A stretch of 60,000 bases of DNA. It comes from Cryptomeria japonica. Lineage: Eukaryota; Streptophyta; Pinopsida; Cupressales; Cupressaceae. The notes beneath the pieces were generated by a model. It saw only the letters and a program-made list of their open reading frames with translations, was not told the origin of the DNA and did no database searches. Each line of letters opens with the position of its first letter. Position 1 is the first letter of the stretch. The stretch is from the NCBI RefSeq assembly GCF_030272615.1, contig NC_081407.1:435770230-435830229 (forward strand), given 5' to 3'. This document shows, piece by piece, positions 10,296-22,231 of the stretch. The translations under genes and the position numbers were made by a program.

Positions 10296-12628
10296 TGTTA
10301 GGAATTGCATGCAGAAAATATCAATTATACACAGATAAATATTAAACACAGGAATGAAAAAAATAGAAATAATAACAACGAAGAGACAATATTTAATGTG
10401 GCTCACCCAATCTCGGGCTACATCCACCAAATAGAGAGTCCAATATTATAATCCAGTAAATCAAAACCGATTACAACCATGTTACCTATAAAAAAATTTA
10501 AACTTTAAAAAGCCGCTCCCCTCCGCTTTTTCTCTTTTAGCTCTTATTGTGGCTTTTCTGAATTTTTTAACTTTTATCGCGGAGTTCTTAGCTTTTCGAA
10601 CTACCTGATTGTCCGACTAAGTTGGAGAAGTTCATATGATGCCACCACATTTAGGAGGTCAAGCTTGTGAATGTTTTCGAAAGGAGTTTGTTGGTTGTGA
10701 AGTTGCTTGAAATCTCGACCTCCCGATTCTTCGACACTCCTCGTATTGTGGCAAATGTCGCACCCTCTTGAAGATATTAAAGGAATTGTTGGTCCTAAGA
10801 AAGGACATTTTATGTAATTATGTCAAGTGGTTTTGGTGCCTTGGATGGCAACATGAGTAATGGTACATATAGGTTTTGCCTGGGCATTGATCGAATTGAA
10901 TGAGAATGTTAGAATGATAAGAATAACAGCTTCTTGTCATTTCTCCTTCCACCTTGTCAATTGCCATATAATGCATTATTTTCGGGGAATAAATCAAGGC
11001 AAGATTTGTGAAGTACCACCATTAATGGTCTTTAAGGCATCTAAATACAAAAAAAGGTGGCGGCATGCATTACTTCATTTGATGTTGTCATTCTTGTAGA
11101 AAACATTAAAGCTAGCCAATGGGGAAAATTATCGTCATAACTACATGTATCGGAATGGTCTTGCCTCATGATGATGAACTTCCTTTTCATAATCCAGATT
11201 TGGACTGGCCAAAGATAGAGAAGGAAGATATATTTCGGTAGTTATGATCTTTTGCATGGAAAGCACAAACCGATTTAAGTGAATATAGGAAAACCATCAC
11301 CCTATTAGATATGATTGCAAAACAAGATGAGAATCACGAACAACGTCTGTGAGATGAGCTAATGGCAAGAAGAAACTCGATTAATTGACTTCAACAAAAT
11401 GGTACTCCCAGTTGGAAGAACTCTCGTATTGCAACCTGATGCCAACCCAGTACAGTGCACATTCTTTTGAGCATGTCTAACTTTTTCCAAGCTAATATTT
11501 TTTATTGGGAAGAATTCAAAGATATCTTGCTAACGTTGGTCGAAGAAGAAGAAAAAGTGGATGAGATCGACAGGTGGATTGCAAAGTTGAACCTAGTACC
11601 CGATGATGGACCCTGAAGGTCTTGTAGCCTTACCTGTTGTGAAGTGGTTTTAATTTTGTGTTTCTCTTTAGGATTTTGTTTTGAAATGGTCATGATCAAT
11701 ACCGTTAGCTTTATTAATTGTTTCTTGGAAATGAAAAGACTGGAGGTTATAGGTATAAATAGGTAGATTAGTTAATTTTAAAGGATCTTTTGGGAAAACT
11801 TTGTTTTTCCTCATTAGAGCAAAAATTTTATGCATGGGATTGTCTGCTATTTTTAATATAGAAGAACTACTGGTGTTTTTCATATATTTATAAGCTTTGA
11901 ATTATGGTGTACGGATGCTTTTCTATTCTTTGAAATGGATGCTAGTTGGTGAATTTATATTGAAATGGTAGATGATTTGATATTTCAGTTGTTGTGGAAT
12001 ATTAGTTGTGAATGGTGTTTCAAAGTAGCTTTATTTTAAAATCTAAAAAATAGTAGTTAGTATTATGAATGCCTTTATAAATATTTCTGGTTAAAATCTC
12101 TTTCCTTATTTTCTTTTGGGTTAAAAGAATATAAGTTGTTCGTTTATTCATTGAAAATCATTAAAAGGTAGCTGCCACCTTGTAAAATAAGCAAAGAATT
12201 AGCCAATTCATATTTTGTTTGGCTGGTTCAACTATGGTTACATTTTTCATCTCTGTGGGCATGAGAATATGGAGTTAGGTGAAAAATTTGTTAACCAGCA
12301 AACCAATAATCCCCTTGCAACTCAATACCACTGCAAAATGCTACAAAATTCTCTACAGAAAACCCTAACCCTTAGCCTTTTTATCAAGACTTATGTCGGT
12401 TAAAAAATTAGGGTTACACCATGTCATCCAATAGAAAAAATAACACCCAGCGCCTTTATAAAATAATAAGTCTTTTTGGCTTCGTGGGGTGCTACTCCTC
12501 GACCCCGCCATGTATCGCGCTAGGGGCATTGCCCCCAAACCCCTATCGAAAAAATATGGGGGGAAACTGCATTTATAGAAGTAGGGAAAATTTAACCTCC
12601 AAGTCTGATTAGACTCCATATAACAACA
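10296..12628 (-). mobile_element. Probable solo LTR (about 2.3 kb) inserted in the outer Copia LTR
   Basis: The insert has TG...CA ends (TGTTAGGAATTGC ... ATATAACAACA) and a perfect 5 bp target duplication CTAGT (10291-10295 and 12629-12633). No second internal copy of either end and no primer site is seen, so it behaves as one long LTR. On the minus strand the terminal 250 bases contain GTGGATGTAGCCCGAG and GTGAGCCACATTAAAT, a pattern common near the 3' end of plant LTRs, which suggests minus orientation. A short non-autonomous element with unrecognisable LTRs is the alternative. ORFs inside (for example 11502-11883) match nothing I know. Confidence 0.7.
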
Positions 12629-12796
12629 CTAGTGTTTGTGGATCAATGGATTGGAATTAGGAAGATGTGTTTTGGTCTCCTCTTTCTCCTAGAGTGAATC
12701 AACATGTGTGTTTTTGGTTCAGAAGATATATTTTTTTTTCTTTGGCTAACTTGGTTCAGGTTTTGATAATCTATCTTGTATATAAATAATGTATGT
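12629..12796 (+). repeat. Outer Copia 5' LTR, segment 2
   Basis: It begins with the right CTAGT copy (12629-12633) and resumes the LTR (GTGTTTGTGGATC) up to the TGT at 12794-12796, where the CACTA element begins. It aligns with 52672-52840 of the 3' LTR. Confidence 0.92.
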
Positions 12797-12826
12797 CACT
12801 AGTACATTCAGGTCAAAATTTTGACA
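12797..12826 (+). repeat. CACTA left terminal inverted repeat
   Basis: About 28 bp pair with the right end (32936-32965) with a few mismatches, sharing CACTA, TACATT and GTCAAA-TT-TGAC. It is the presumed transposase cleavage site. Confidence 0.9.
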
Positions 12827-12829
12827 ACA

Positions 12830-13227
12830 AATCGTCGGAATTCTGACGGATTTTTGTCGCACTACCAACAAAAAAAGCCGTCGAAAACTTTTTGTCAGAA
12901 GTTTTGACTATCCTTGTGGTCGTCGCAATTCCGACATCAGCCCCATCCTTTCTGACGGCCGCCATTGATACTCATACCCAAAAAGAATACCGTCTCGATC
13001 TGGGGCTACCGTCGGAATTCCGACATGAAAGCGTAAAAATTTTGACAGAGGAGTGTTGTCGGATGCACAACATCCTCATCAGAACTCTCCTGGAGGCCAT
13101 CGTAATTTTAACCCTTTGGTGTCAGAATTATGACGACCTCCAGGAGAGCTCCGATGAGGATGCTATGCATCTGACGACACTCCTCTGTCGGAATTTTTAT
13201 GCTTTGATGTCGGAATTCTGACGGTAG
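12830..13227. repeat. CACTA subterminal region: GTCGGAATTCTGAC motifs and a long hairpin
   Basis: The 14-16 bp palindromic motif GTC(G/A)GAATTC(T/C)GAC recurs, with variants, near 12834, 12917, 13011, 13121 and 13209. Two arms of about 107 bp (13006-13112 and 13121-13227) are inverted copies at roughly 85-90 percent identity with a spacer of about 8 bases. CACTA subterminal repeats are the usual TNPA binding sites, so this is likely the element's regulatory and binding array. Confidence 0.8.
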
Positions 13228-13264
13228 GCTGATTTTTCAGAAAAAAAAAATTTATAGAAAAAGA

Positions 13265-13445
13265 TTGGCATTGGTATCTCTATTCTATCTCTCTTCTCTA
13301 TCCCTCTCTACTATCTCTCTTCTCTCTCCCCTCTCTAGGTCTCTTTCTCCATCCCTCTCTTCTTCTCTCCCTCTCTACTTCTCTTTCTCTACCCTCTCCA
13401 GGTCATTATCTCTTCCTCTCACCCTCTCTCTCTCTCTCACCTCTA
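13265..13445. repeat. CT-rich microsatellite
   Basis: A pyrimidine tract built from CTCTCT, CTATCTCT and CCCTCTCT. A plus-strand ORF across it gives only Ser/Leu low-complexity protein and is not a gene. Confidence 0.88.
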
Positions 13446-16400
13446 GTCCATGCATATGAACCTTTCAAACCCACTCGGGGGTAAAATAGCCCTAAGTTGG
13501 CCTTATTTTGAGGAAAAATGCAAACGTTTAAAGGATAAAATCAGTAATTTTCTACATTGCCGACCCCAATCTATGCAAACCTTCTTGTTATTTGTGCCTA
13601 AATCTGTGCATGAGAGGAGTCCAAACCCACTCAGCAGGAGAAGAGCACCTTAAGTCAGCTAGAAGGAAGGTAAATTCATGAATTTAATAAACAATTATTG
13701 GGTTGGCCGACCTATGGAGGTGAAATGAAGGAAAAGGTAAAAAGGAAGCATATAAAACAAAGACCAAATTCTCATCAAATTCAATTTGCAACCAATTAAG
13801 AGGAGAAGAATTAGGGAGCAGGTCTATGAATTAGGGTATAAAATCAGATTAAATTTATTTGTGATGCATTATTTGTTTTTCATTTCATTCACGATATGTT
13901 CTTTCTTTCTTTCAGGATGTGAGGACTTCATTACAAGGAAAAGAACACCTTACCCAACACATAGAGCATGCCAACATCATGTTTCAATGCAAGGATGAAG
14001 ACACTTGATGAAAGGAGGCTTCAAGGCATGAAAGCGGACATTGGCATCATGGAGGGTTTTCACATCAATATCAACACCAAGATTCACGAGTTTAGGATGG
14101 CAACATGAGGAGCTAAACCTATTCAAATCTTTCAACAATGCAATACAAAGGAAGGAGCATCTCAAGGCGCAAGGACAATGTCAAATGATGATCAAGATAT
14201 TATGAGGAGTCAACAAGGAAGAAACAGAAGACTATCTTGCATTCCCTTCGAAAATCCAAGAATAACAATCAGTAGAATAAGGAGAAATCAATAAGGATTG
14301 CTTTAAAATGAAGGGATCTACAACACAATAGGCCATATGTAAGACATCAATCACCAATGATCAAGGTATTCAAGTCAGAGTTACAAAGGTGATCAAGGTT
14401 GGATAGATCAAGAATAAGTGGGTTCTACATCAAGCCTAGGCATTACAAAGTCTATATCAAACATATTCACCAAGGTGAATTACCCCACAAAGAGGTAGAT
14501 TTTTTAATCTCAAAGAGGATTTCATCAAAGCAAGCCATTCAAGTCAAGTATATGCACCATGAAGTTGAAGCAAGCATCATCGGTATGGAGATGCAACAAA
14601 AGGAGGACCAAGCATCATCAAACATATACTTCATTAAGCACACGGTCACATAAAAGGATTAAGAACTATTAGGAAGATGGAAGGACACAAACATGATCAA
14701 GTAGATAGTTTCAGAAGTCAAAAGCTAAGGACTTGATCATCTAGAAGATACAATTTGGGAATATGTCCCACCACCTTCATCATGTTGAGAAAACTAGATA
14801 ACGTTGAGTATCAAGAGATATTGCTCAATCACATAAGCTTTGTGATGATCGACTTGGCAAGTTGAGTTGGCATCCAATCATCATCAACCTAATCAAGTGA
14901 AGCCACATTGACATGTCCAAGTTCATCGTACTTGATTCATCTAATGAATGAGCTAGTGACACATTGCAATGCATCAAAGTTTTTTCAAGCATACCTAACC
15001 TATTTCCTCATTGGTTAGAATTCAAGGTGGACATGTGTCCTATTCAATGTAATTATTTAATTGGCTAGAATGGAGTTTGTTATAACAAGCCCTAATTAGG
15101 GTTTCACTATATTATCTCGACTATTGATTTGATAGTCAATCTGGGTCATTCATTATAATGGGGGTCTATAAAAGGCCTAGCCTTTTCATTTGTAAAGGTT
15201 AATAGTTGCTAGTCAACAATTAATAGTTCATAGATAACAGTTAGATAGCAAGTATAGTAGAGTAGGAGGAAAGAAGGAATTGTTGCCAAGACTTGTTGAT
15301 TTTAATACATGATCTTCATTGAAGCATGGTGGATTTCTACATGTAATTTCTACATGTTGCATGGCTTCTTGTTACTTCTCAAGTTTAGATAAATTTCATA
15401 TATTGCAATGGAGAAATGTGATGATTTCTTGATGGAATTCTTGTTCATACTATTTGTAATATGCTGGTTGTAAGTTGCAATGTACGATTAGTCTGAACTT
15501 CATTAAGCATAAGTTCAATTGTGAATGTTCACTTAAATTGCGCTAGTTTTGGGTATTCGAATGAATGTTCATGATATGAAAACCCTTCGTTATTCCTTAG
15601 AAGATTGCATTAGTTTTGTGTACTTGTTTATGCATGGCAAAGCAAAGCCTGATTATGGAATTTGTCTATCAAATCATCATCCTTTATTGTCACTATTCTT
15701 AGGATTAAATTAGATCTCTAAACCCTTTATCTCTTTTGTCTTTTATTTTCCAAGCAATTTAGTGTAGAGTCCAAGTTCCGGTAGAGTTCAAGAAAAACGT
15801 AAGCCCCCTTGCGATTCCAGCAAAATCACACCATATTCACTAAGTCTATCCCATGCAATTAAGTTGCATAGTTCGTATTGTAAACCTTGGAGTTGCTTTG
15901 ATTGATCACTTTGTTTAGCATTCAAAGTTTCTTTGTTCAAGAGATGATAGAATACCTTGGTATTTTATCATGTTTGTGGTGCATAAAAAAACATCAATAG
16001 GTGGTTCTAGATGAAAGATAGTTGTGGGTTTGCATGCATGTTTAGTGCATGATTCAAGGAGGTTGTTTGCAACTTTCTCATTGAGCAGATGTTGGTATGC
16101 AATCATTAGTCCCTCATCATCTCTACAATATTTTCTTGATGGATTCCTTGACTAGTGGAATTGTTTGGCAAATCAGATTTGGAGTTGATTTGGTGTCTTT
16201 GTCTTGAGATCCATATGGTATTTCTTTGTATCTTAGTTTGCAAGTTATTGATGTGATGATGAGTTTTACATGCGTCATTGTTTTAGATCTACAAGTTACG
16301 CAGTTGTATGGATTTAATCCACCCATTGGTGATGCAGAGCCCTTGTTGCTGAGACAAGATCCTTCACTCAAGAACCCTAAACAAGGACCCTACAACTTCT

Positions 16401-16640
16401 ACAAAGACATCAAGGGTTGGATTCATTTCAATTTGATTTTTTTCATACCTCTTCCCATACTAAGCCATCTAGACAATGCCAATCCCACAGTGTCTCACAA
16501 AAGTCTCTCAAGACTCAAAGGCCACTACACCCAACCAAAGGTGGACACACACTTCCTAAGGCAATGGGGACCTCCAATACCTTGATTTACTATCCTATAT
16601 GGTTAATATACCTATTCCAATCATCAAACATGATGTATTG
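13446..16640 (+). other. CACTA interior: LTR-like DNA with a TATA box, ends not defined
   Basis: There is no coding region. A clear promoter-like stretch, GGGGGTCTATAAAAGGCC, lies at 15163-15180. After it come about 700 bases with little coding potential, and CCCCTTGCGATTCCAGC near 15806. A weaker TATAAAA lies at 13751. The whole looks like an LTR or LTR fragment from another retrotransposon, plus-oriented, nested in the CACTA. I could not find matching ends or a target duplication. Confidence 0.4.
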
Positions 16641-19019
16641 AGAAAAATTAGTACTGCTGCTACAATTAGGCCTGTCACGCCTACTAGCCCTGCCAGTCTG
16701 AAAAACTTAAGGTTTCTTGTTAATTTATCAAAAGACCTCTACAACTGAGAGTGGATTTTGTTTCATTCAAGTGAGTTCCAAAGTATTCCAAAAGGGTTTG
16801 GGCAGATCCAATGTCTAAGGGTTATAAACCCAACTTCACTCCTAGGCCTAATAGCCCTAATTAGGCCACCTTAACAAAGGAAATATACTCAAAACCTAGT
16901 TCCTGGGCAAATTAAGACCTGATACATGTGGGGGACATGGATACAACATAAATTACCAAGTTATAGCCCTTGGTTCCACTGCTATCATCATTTGTGGGGT
17001 CGGATGCATACCCAGCCAAGGTGGTCACATAGAGATGCCCACCTCTAAAACTTCAAACCCTTGCCTTTACCTGTCACTTCCCTGCAAAAGGTCTTGGAAA
17101 TATTAAATTAAATTGTCACCACTTGCTTCACCCCAAAGGCCATACAAATCTCATGAGGTATCAGCAAGAAAAACTCATATTTACTGTCAAACCCTAGGTA
17201 GACTGTCAAATCCGGGGTACCTTCACAAAAAACCACTTTTCTCACGGCTCCAGAAGAGTTAGAGGCTCAAAATTGTTGCATTGGAAAGGTAAGAAATGTG
17301 AATTTCATATTTAAGAGGTTTTATGCCCTGGAGAAATCCGTACTATACGAAATATGGGAAATAGCAGCAAAATGCAGGAAAAAGATAGATTTTTATTGGT
17401 TTCTTTGTTCACAAAACTTTCATTTTCCTTCAAAAACCTTGCCAAAGGTTGGAATTAAACCTTTAATGACCCTTCCAATAGTTATCAACTGATTTTGGAA
17501 ACCAACATGGCGGTTTGGAGGAAGTTGCAATTTTGGGTTAAAAGTTGTCATAGTTGCTTGACAACTTTTGACAACTTTTGACATTTTGTCCTCCTAAACA
17601 CACCTAGACACTAATTGACCCCTAAGACACTTAAAACTCTTCAAATGCACTAAAAATTCCTTCAAGGTATGAATAACCCCAATTTCCATATACCCAAGGT
17701 GGTTTATAACACACCTACCTAGGGCATAGGCTTACAAGGTGGGGTGACTTATTACATCAACATGAAAATAAACCAAAACTATCCTTAAGTGTTTCAAAAC
17801 CTAAAAACCAATCAAGAGGAGTTTGATTCTTCAAGAATCCCATATTTGAATTTGAAGATTCCCCTGCATCAATTGGCTATAGTGAGATGACTTGAATGTG
17901 GACTGTCTATATCCACAAATCTATGGTCATTTGTGCATTGGTGTGTTGCACTGGGATGGGAGGAAGGAATATTAGAGTACCTAGATAGTTATATATTGCC
18001 ACTCTTAGTGTGGGCCACTATTAAGGGATTCTTGAATGGTCATGGAAGGCATACAATTTAGTTTGCAGCAATGAAGTTCCCTTAGAGGGCATGATGCCAA
18101 GCTTTTTTTTGGGGAGTTACCTCCCCATTTGATGGGGAAGTTGCAGCTTTTTGGACAAGACTTGGCTTTGACTGTGAAAGTTATGCTTGCATGATTATGA
18201 AAGGATATAAGTTTTACACATAGGATCTAGATGCTTTCTTTCCTTACCTATGTGGGGAGAGATTTTCCTTCAAATCATGCCCAGCCGAGGTAAACCTCTT
18301 TGGAATAATAATAACAAGCATTTCTTTAACAAAGTAACTTATATATAAGAGCAGTATATGCATGGATTTACAAAAGTGTCATGTAGAATGTAGATCTATA
18401 CCTTGTTACTTAAAAATAGAAGTTCTTCTCCGTGTTCATTTTTCCATGATATAACTTGACCTCGGGCAACCTTTTGACTGTCAAGAAGTGATTGCCTCAG
18501 ATGAAAGTAGTGATAAATGTCACTATCAACAAAAGAACAACCAATAAATGATAAATTTGCAGTGAGATCATAGTGCCTAAATCAGTCTAAAAGCTTATAA
18601 GGATCAGAACCAAGCCATATAAGCTTCAAGAACAATTTGAGAGCATCAAAGTCATCTACCAGACATTAGAAATTGTCAAATCAATGACACATTCATATCA
18701 AGCATCTTTACTTTTTTGAAAAGTAAACCACATTTCAGATTTAGATGGCACCATAATGACTTTGATTTCCTCTTGCAAGATATTCCTCCATCATGTATTG
18801 CTTCATCGAAGTTCAAATTTTCTTCTTCAAGGGCTCTCAATGATTCTCTATATAGGATTCTTCATGTCTATGAGATCCACTTCATTGGGAGAGGCCTACT
18901 TAAACATTTCACATCTGTTTGTGGACTCTCACCTTTCAAACATTTCACATCTTATAATTGAGCTTCACTTTGTTTCGAGAATAGTTTAATATTCTCTACT
19001 TAACAGGACCAACCACGTG
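16641..19019. other. CACTA interior without recognised genes
   Basis: The DNA is AT-rich with scattered stops on both strands. Short local repeats such as GACAACTTTTGACAACTTTTGAC (17559-17583) occur. No transposase or domain motif is visible. Confidence 0.45.
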
Positions 19020-19310
19020 AAGGTGGAAGCTCATTTGGCCCCTCCCCCCCCAACATCACTCTAAATTCCCCGTTAACATCTAACATTCATTCATTCTTTC
19101 ATTCATTCTTTCATCCATTATTAAAATATAACATTCATTCATTATCACATAACGTTCATTAACACATAAAATTCATTAACTTTCATTAAAATGCAACATT
19201 CATCAATAATCATCAACACATATCATTCATGAACATTCATTAGCACATAATTACATTCATTACACATAAAAATCAGTCATTATCAAATAAGGTAGATTAC
19301 AATCATTTCT
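19020..19310. repeat. ACATTCATT degenerate short tandem repeat
   Basis: About 20 variants of (A)ACATTCATT(A) and TTCATTCATT follow each other from about 19078 to 19262. The array lies just beyond the 3' end of the TNPA-like gene. Confidence 0.78.
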
Positions 19311-19389
19311 TTCTTTGTTTTTTTTTGAAGCTATGAAAAGACTAAGTGGAACATTGGTTTCTTCATCATTTCCCCCATCTACGGATGTT

Positions 19390-22135
19390 ATGCCCTCTTC
19401 TCATGCTCTTGATGTATGCCTAGTCCTATACAAAGGACGAGGATGCTGAACCAAAGGGGGGTCCTCTGCAATAACAAAGAATTGAGTTAAATTCAAAACA
19501 TTTTTTTATTATTGTTACAAGTATTTCATTAATTTAAAGAACACAACCGTTACACTCTTTACCTGATGGGGCCACATCATCTTCCACATCATTTTGTCTA
19601 GCCTCAACCTCGACATGCTGAGCACCCTCTAGATCCTCTAGAGTTGAAATATGAAATGTTACATTAATCAATACACCAATTGCAATTAAATTTGTTTAAA
19701 GGAATAACAATGGTCCTCTTTACCTGATTGGGGAACATCACATTCCTGATGTTGTCTACCTGGATCATGCTCCACTTGGTCACCACCGACTACATGCTCT
19801 AAAATATTAACAATAAAGGTTACATTAATTACTACACTAATTATCAATTTAAGATGTTTAATTGTATTAATAATTACATAAAAAAATTTGAATAGCAAAT
19901 GAATACCTCCACTACTAGGATGCACATCCGGACCTTCATGTACAGGTTCTGTTCCACGATTATCATGCTGCATTGCAATGTCATGCACAGTGTTATCATT
20001 GCTTGCTTATTTAAAAAAAATATAGTCACTTTATGTTGAAACTTAACATCAAATAGATTATTGGTTAAGTATTCAATTTGAAATAATTTTCATTTAGCTT
20101 AATTATCGTTGTGATAGATGCATCAGAATCTCGTGTTTGCCCACTCAATTCTCGTAGCTGTTCAGCCACGGCTATATAGCCTTTCTGGTAGCCAATTCTC
20201 TTGTCATCTTCCGTGGGCGCTCTATTGAATTCAGAGCCCTGCATTTTTGCTTAGTATTATGAATTTTGCTTGTATTGTTTGATAAAAAAAAAATTGTTTA
20301 CAATTTATAAATATTTTGATGTGATACTTAATTTACTGATTCTTACAATTCGTGCGACAAGTTTCATATAACCACTAGAGCCGAGTTTGTGTTGCCCATG
20401 CTTTTCTTGTCTTGCCTTGGTTGCCTTTGACGTGTCACTCAATCTATGAAAAGTTTGAAATATGTTAGATTATATAAATATAATGAATAATTAGTACATA
20501 TTCACATTCTTAATAGTATCACATACCTTCTTCTAGTGTCTGGTGGTGTATTTCCTTTTTTCCTTTCAATTCTCTCCTTTGCATCCAAAATCAGGTCCTT
20601 CCACTCCCTCTCTGGAATCATGGGGGGATGCTCATACTTTACGTTCTTCTCTAAATGTGTCATGTATTGGTCCCTCACATACTTCAGATATGTGCCAGCT
20701 TTTTCCAGGAGCTTAGTCTTGTCGAATGTGTAATTTCCAAACAACCCTACCATATGGTTTGTGAGTTCATCTTTTAACTTTTTTTCTTGGTCATTCCACC
20801 TTTAAAGAAAAAACAAACCTGTTAGATTTAGAAAGAAACTGAAGCTACCTTTGATATAGTTCAAGAAATGGATAAAAGGAAAACTATTCTAGCAATGATA
20901 TGAAATCAAAATAGTGGATAAGGGTTAGTTCACGTATGATGTTCCACCTTTTACATATGGTGGGCCCAAATATTTGTAATGAAATGTCATTAAGATTTTT
21001 ATAAAAAATATCATTTCCTGCAAAAAAAACATGGGATCATTAGTCCAAAATGAGTGATCAGTAAGTAAATTACAATTAGACTATATATAATAATATTTTT
21101 AAAGTACCTCGAACCTTCTGTATCTTCAAGGGAATCAATTCTTCGTCGCTCACCACCAATGTGGCTTGCAACATTCCCGTACTAGCAATACGGGAAGATC
21201 CAGGAAATGATGGTATGTTATCAGCAGTACTCACCTCTGGCGCATCCTCATGTGCATCTCCTGCCATAGTAAATGAATCCACTATGAAATGCCTCCAAGA
21301 AAGAACACTTCAAGGGTAATAAAAACATAACGAAAGAGAGAGAAAAAGAGGGATCTACCACCAGTGGGTGGGTCAACACGAGCCGGTGCAACATACGATG
21401 TCTCCATGCTAGGTGTTGCCAACATTGCAGTCGGCAATACAGTTGGGCTTGACCTCGGACCCATGTCAGCACCTGAAGAGTAATACATTAAATATGTAAA
21501 ACATTAAAAAAGCAAGTTCACAAGTCCAAAGGAGTGGTTTTAATATATAGACCATGGTCATCACCTGAACTACTCACAATACCCTGATCATCACCACCAG
21601 GATGATGAGGCCCTATAAATTTCTGTAAAAACAACACATACATATTTTAGTTAATGACATAAAAGAGATAAAAATATAAACCATTATTGAACTTTTGTTA
21701 TGATTAAAGCTTTCATTACTGCTTACTTGCAAGTTTTCCATTATCGTCAACAATAGTTGCACCCTCTTTGTTATCTCATCAGTCTGAGGACTTATGGTTG
21801 CCAAATCAAGAATCTCTTGCCTAATTTTTCTAATATTCTTATGTACAAATTGCATAGGGTTTGCGGTAAGTGTGATGTCATCAGCGCATAACACTGTCGA
21901 GTGCCCCACATCCCTATGGAGGTGCTAAGGTACTGCAGGTTCCTTTCCCTTATCCCGAACATCCATCTGTGACAAGAATATAATTAACACTATCAAAATT
22001 ACTTCAAAACACTCAAGAAAAGATCATAATGTAACAGTTTGATTCTATCTAATTTGTACAATTACAATGAGGTTTACCTACTCCGTAGAAGTGTCGGGAC
22101 CTACACCCCTATCTGTGCTATGTGGTGGATCCATG
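19390..22135 (-). pseudogene. TNPA-like transposase, Transposase_24 (Ptta/En/Spm) type, multi-exon
   Basis: Exons are inferred from GT/AG junctions. The most secure, 20802-20525, encodes WNDQEKKLKDELTNHM and KYVRDQYMTHLEKN, the Transposase_24 region; 20452-20350 continues with SKATKARQEKHGQHKLGSSG, and about 20240-20100 with FNRAPTEDDKRIGYQKGYIA. Upstream exons (about 22128-22084, 21966-21720, 21480-21360, 21261-21110, 21019-20937) are Pro/Ser/Thr-rich or helical. Downstream small exons (20004-19910, 19790-19690, 19640-19560) are acidic. TNPA-type proteins bind the subterminal repeats of CACTA elements and act with TNP2 in excision. At least one stop (near 21925) interrupts the inferred frame, though exon edges are uncertain. 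It lies 100 bp downstream of the SET gene on the same strand. Confidence 0.7.
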
Positions 22136-22231
22136 TGGCCCTGTGACAAAGAAAAAATATAAAAACATTAGCGAAATGAAACCAATAGACTTAGCAAAAA
22201 AACTTAATAATACAATGGTTTATTGGATTCA

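Noticed and set aside
10860-11099. 79-codon plus-strand ORF in the solo-LTR-like element
   Set aside because: No recognisable motif, no conserved context, and length expected by chance.
13265-13459. ORF of Ser/Leu repeats
   Set aside because: A product of the CT microsatellite with no other coding signs.
16226-16641. Two overlapping plus-strand ORFs of 74-119 codons
   Set aside because: They overlap in different frames in non-coding CACTA interior and show no domain.
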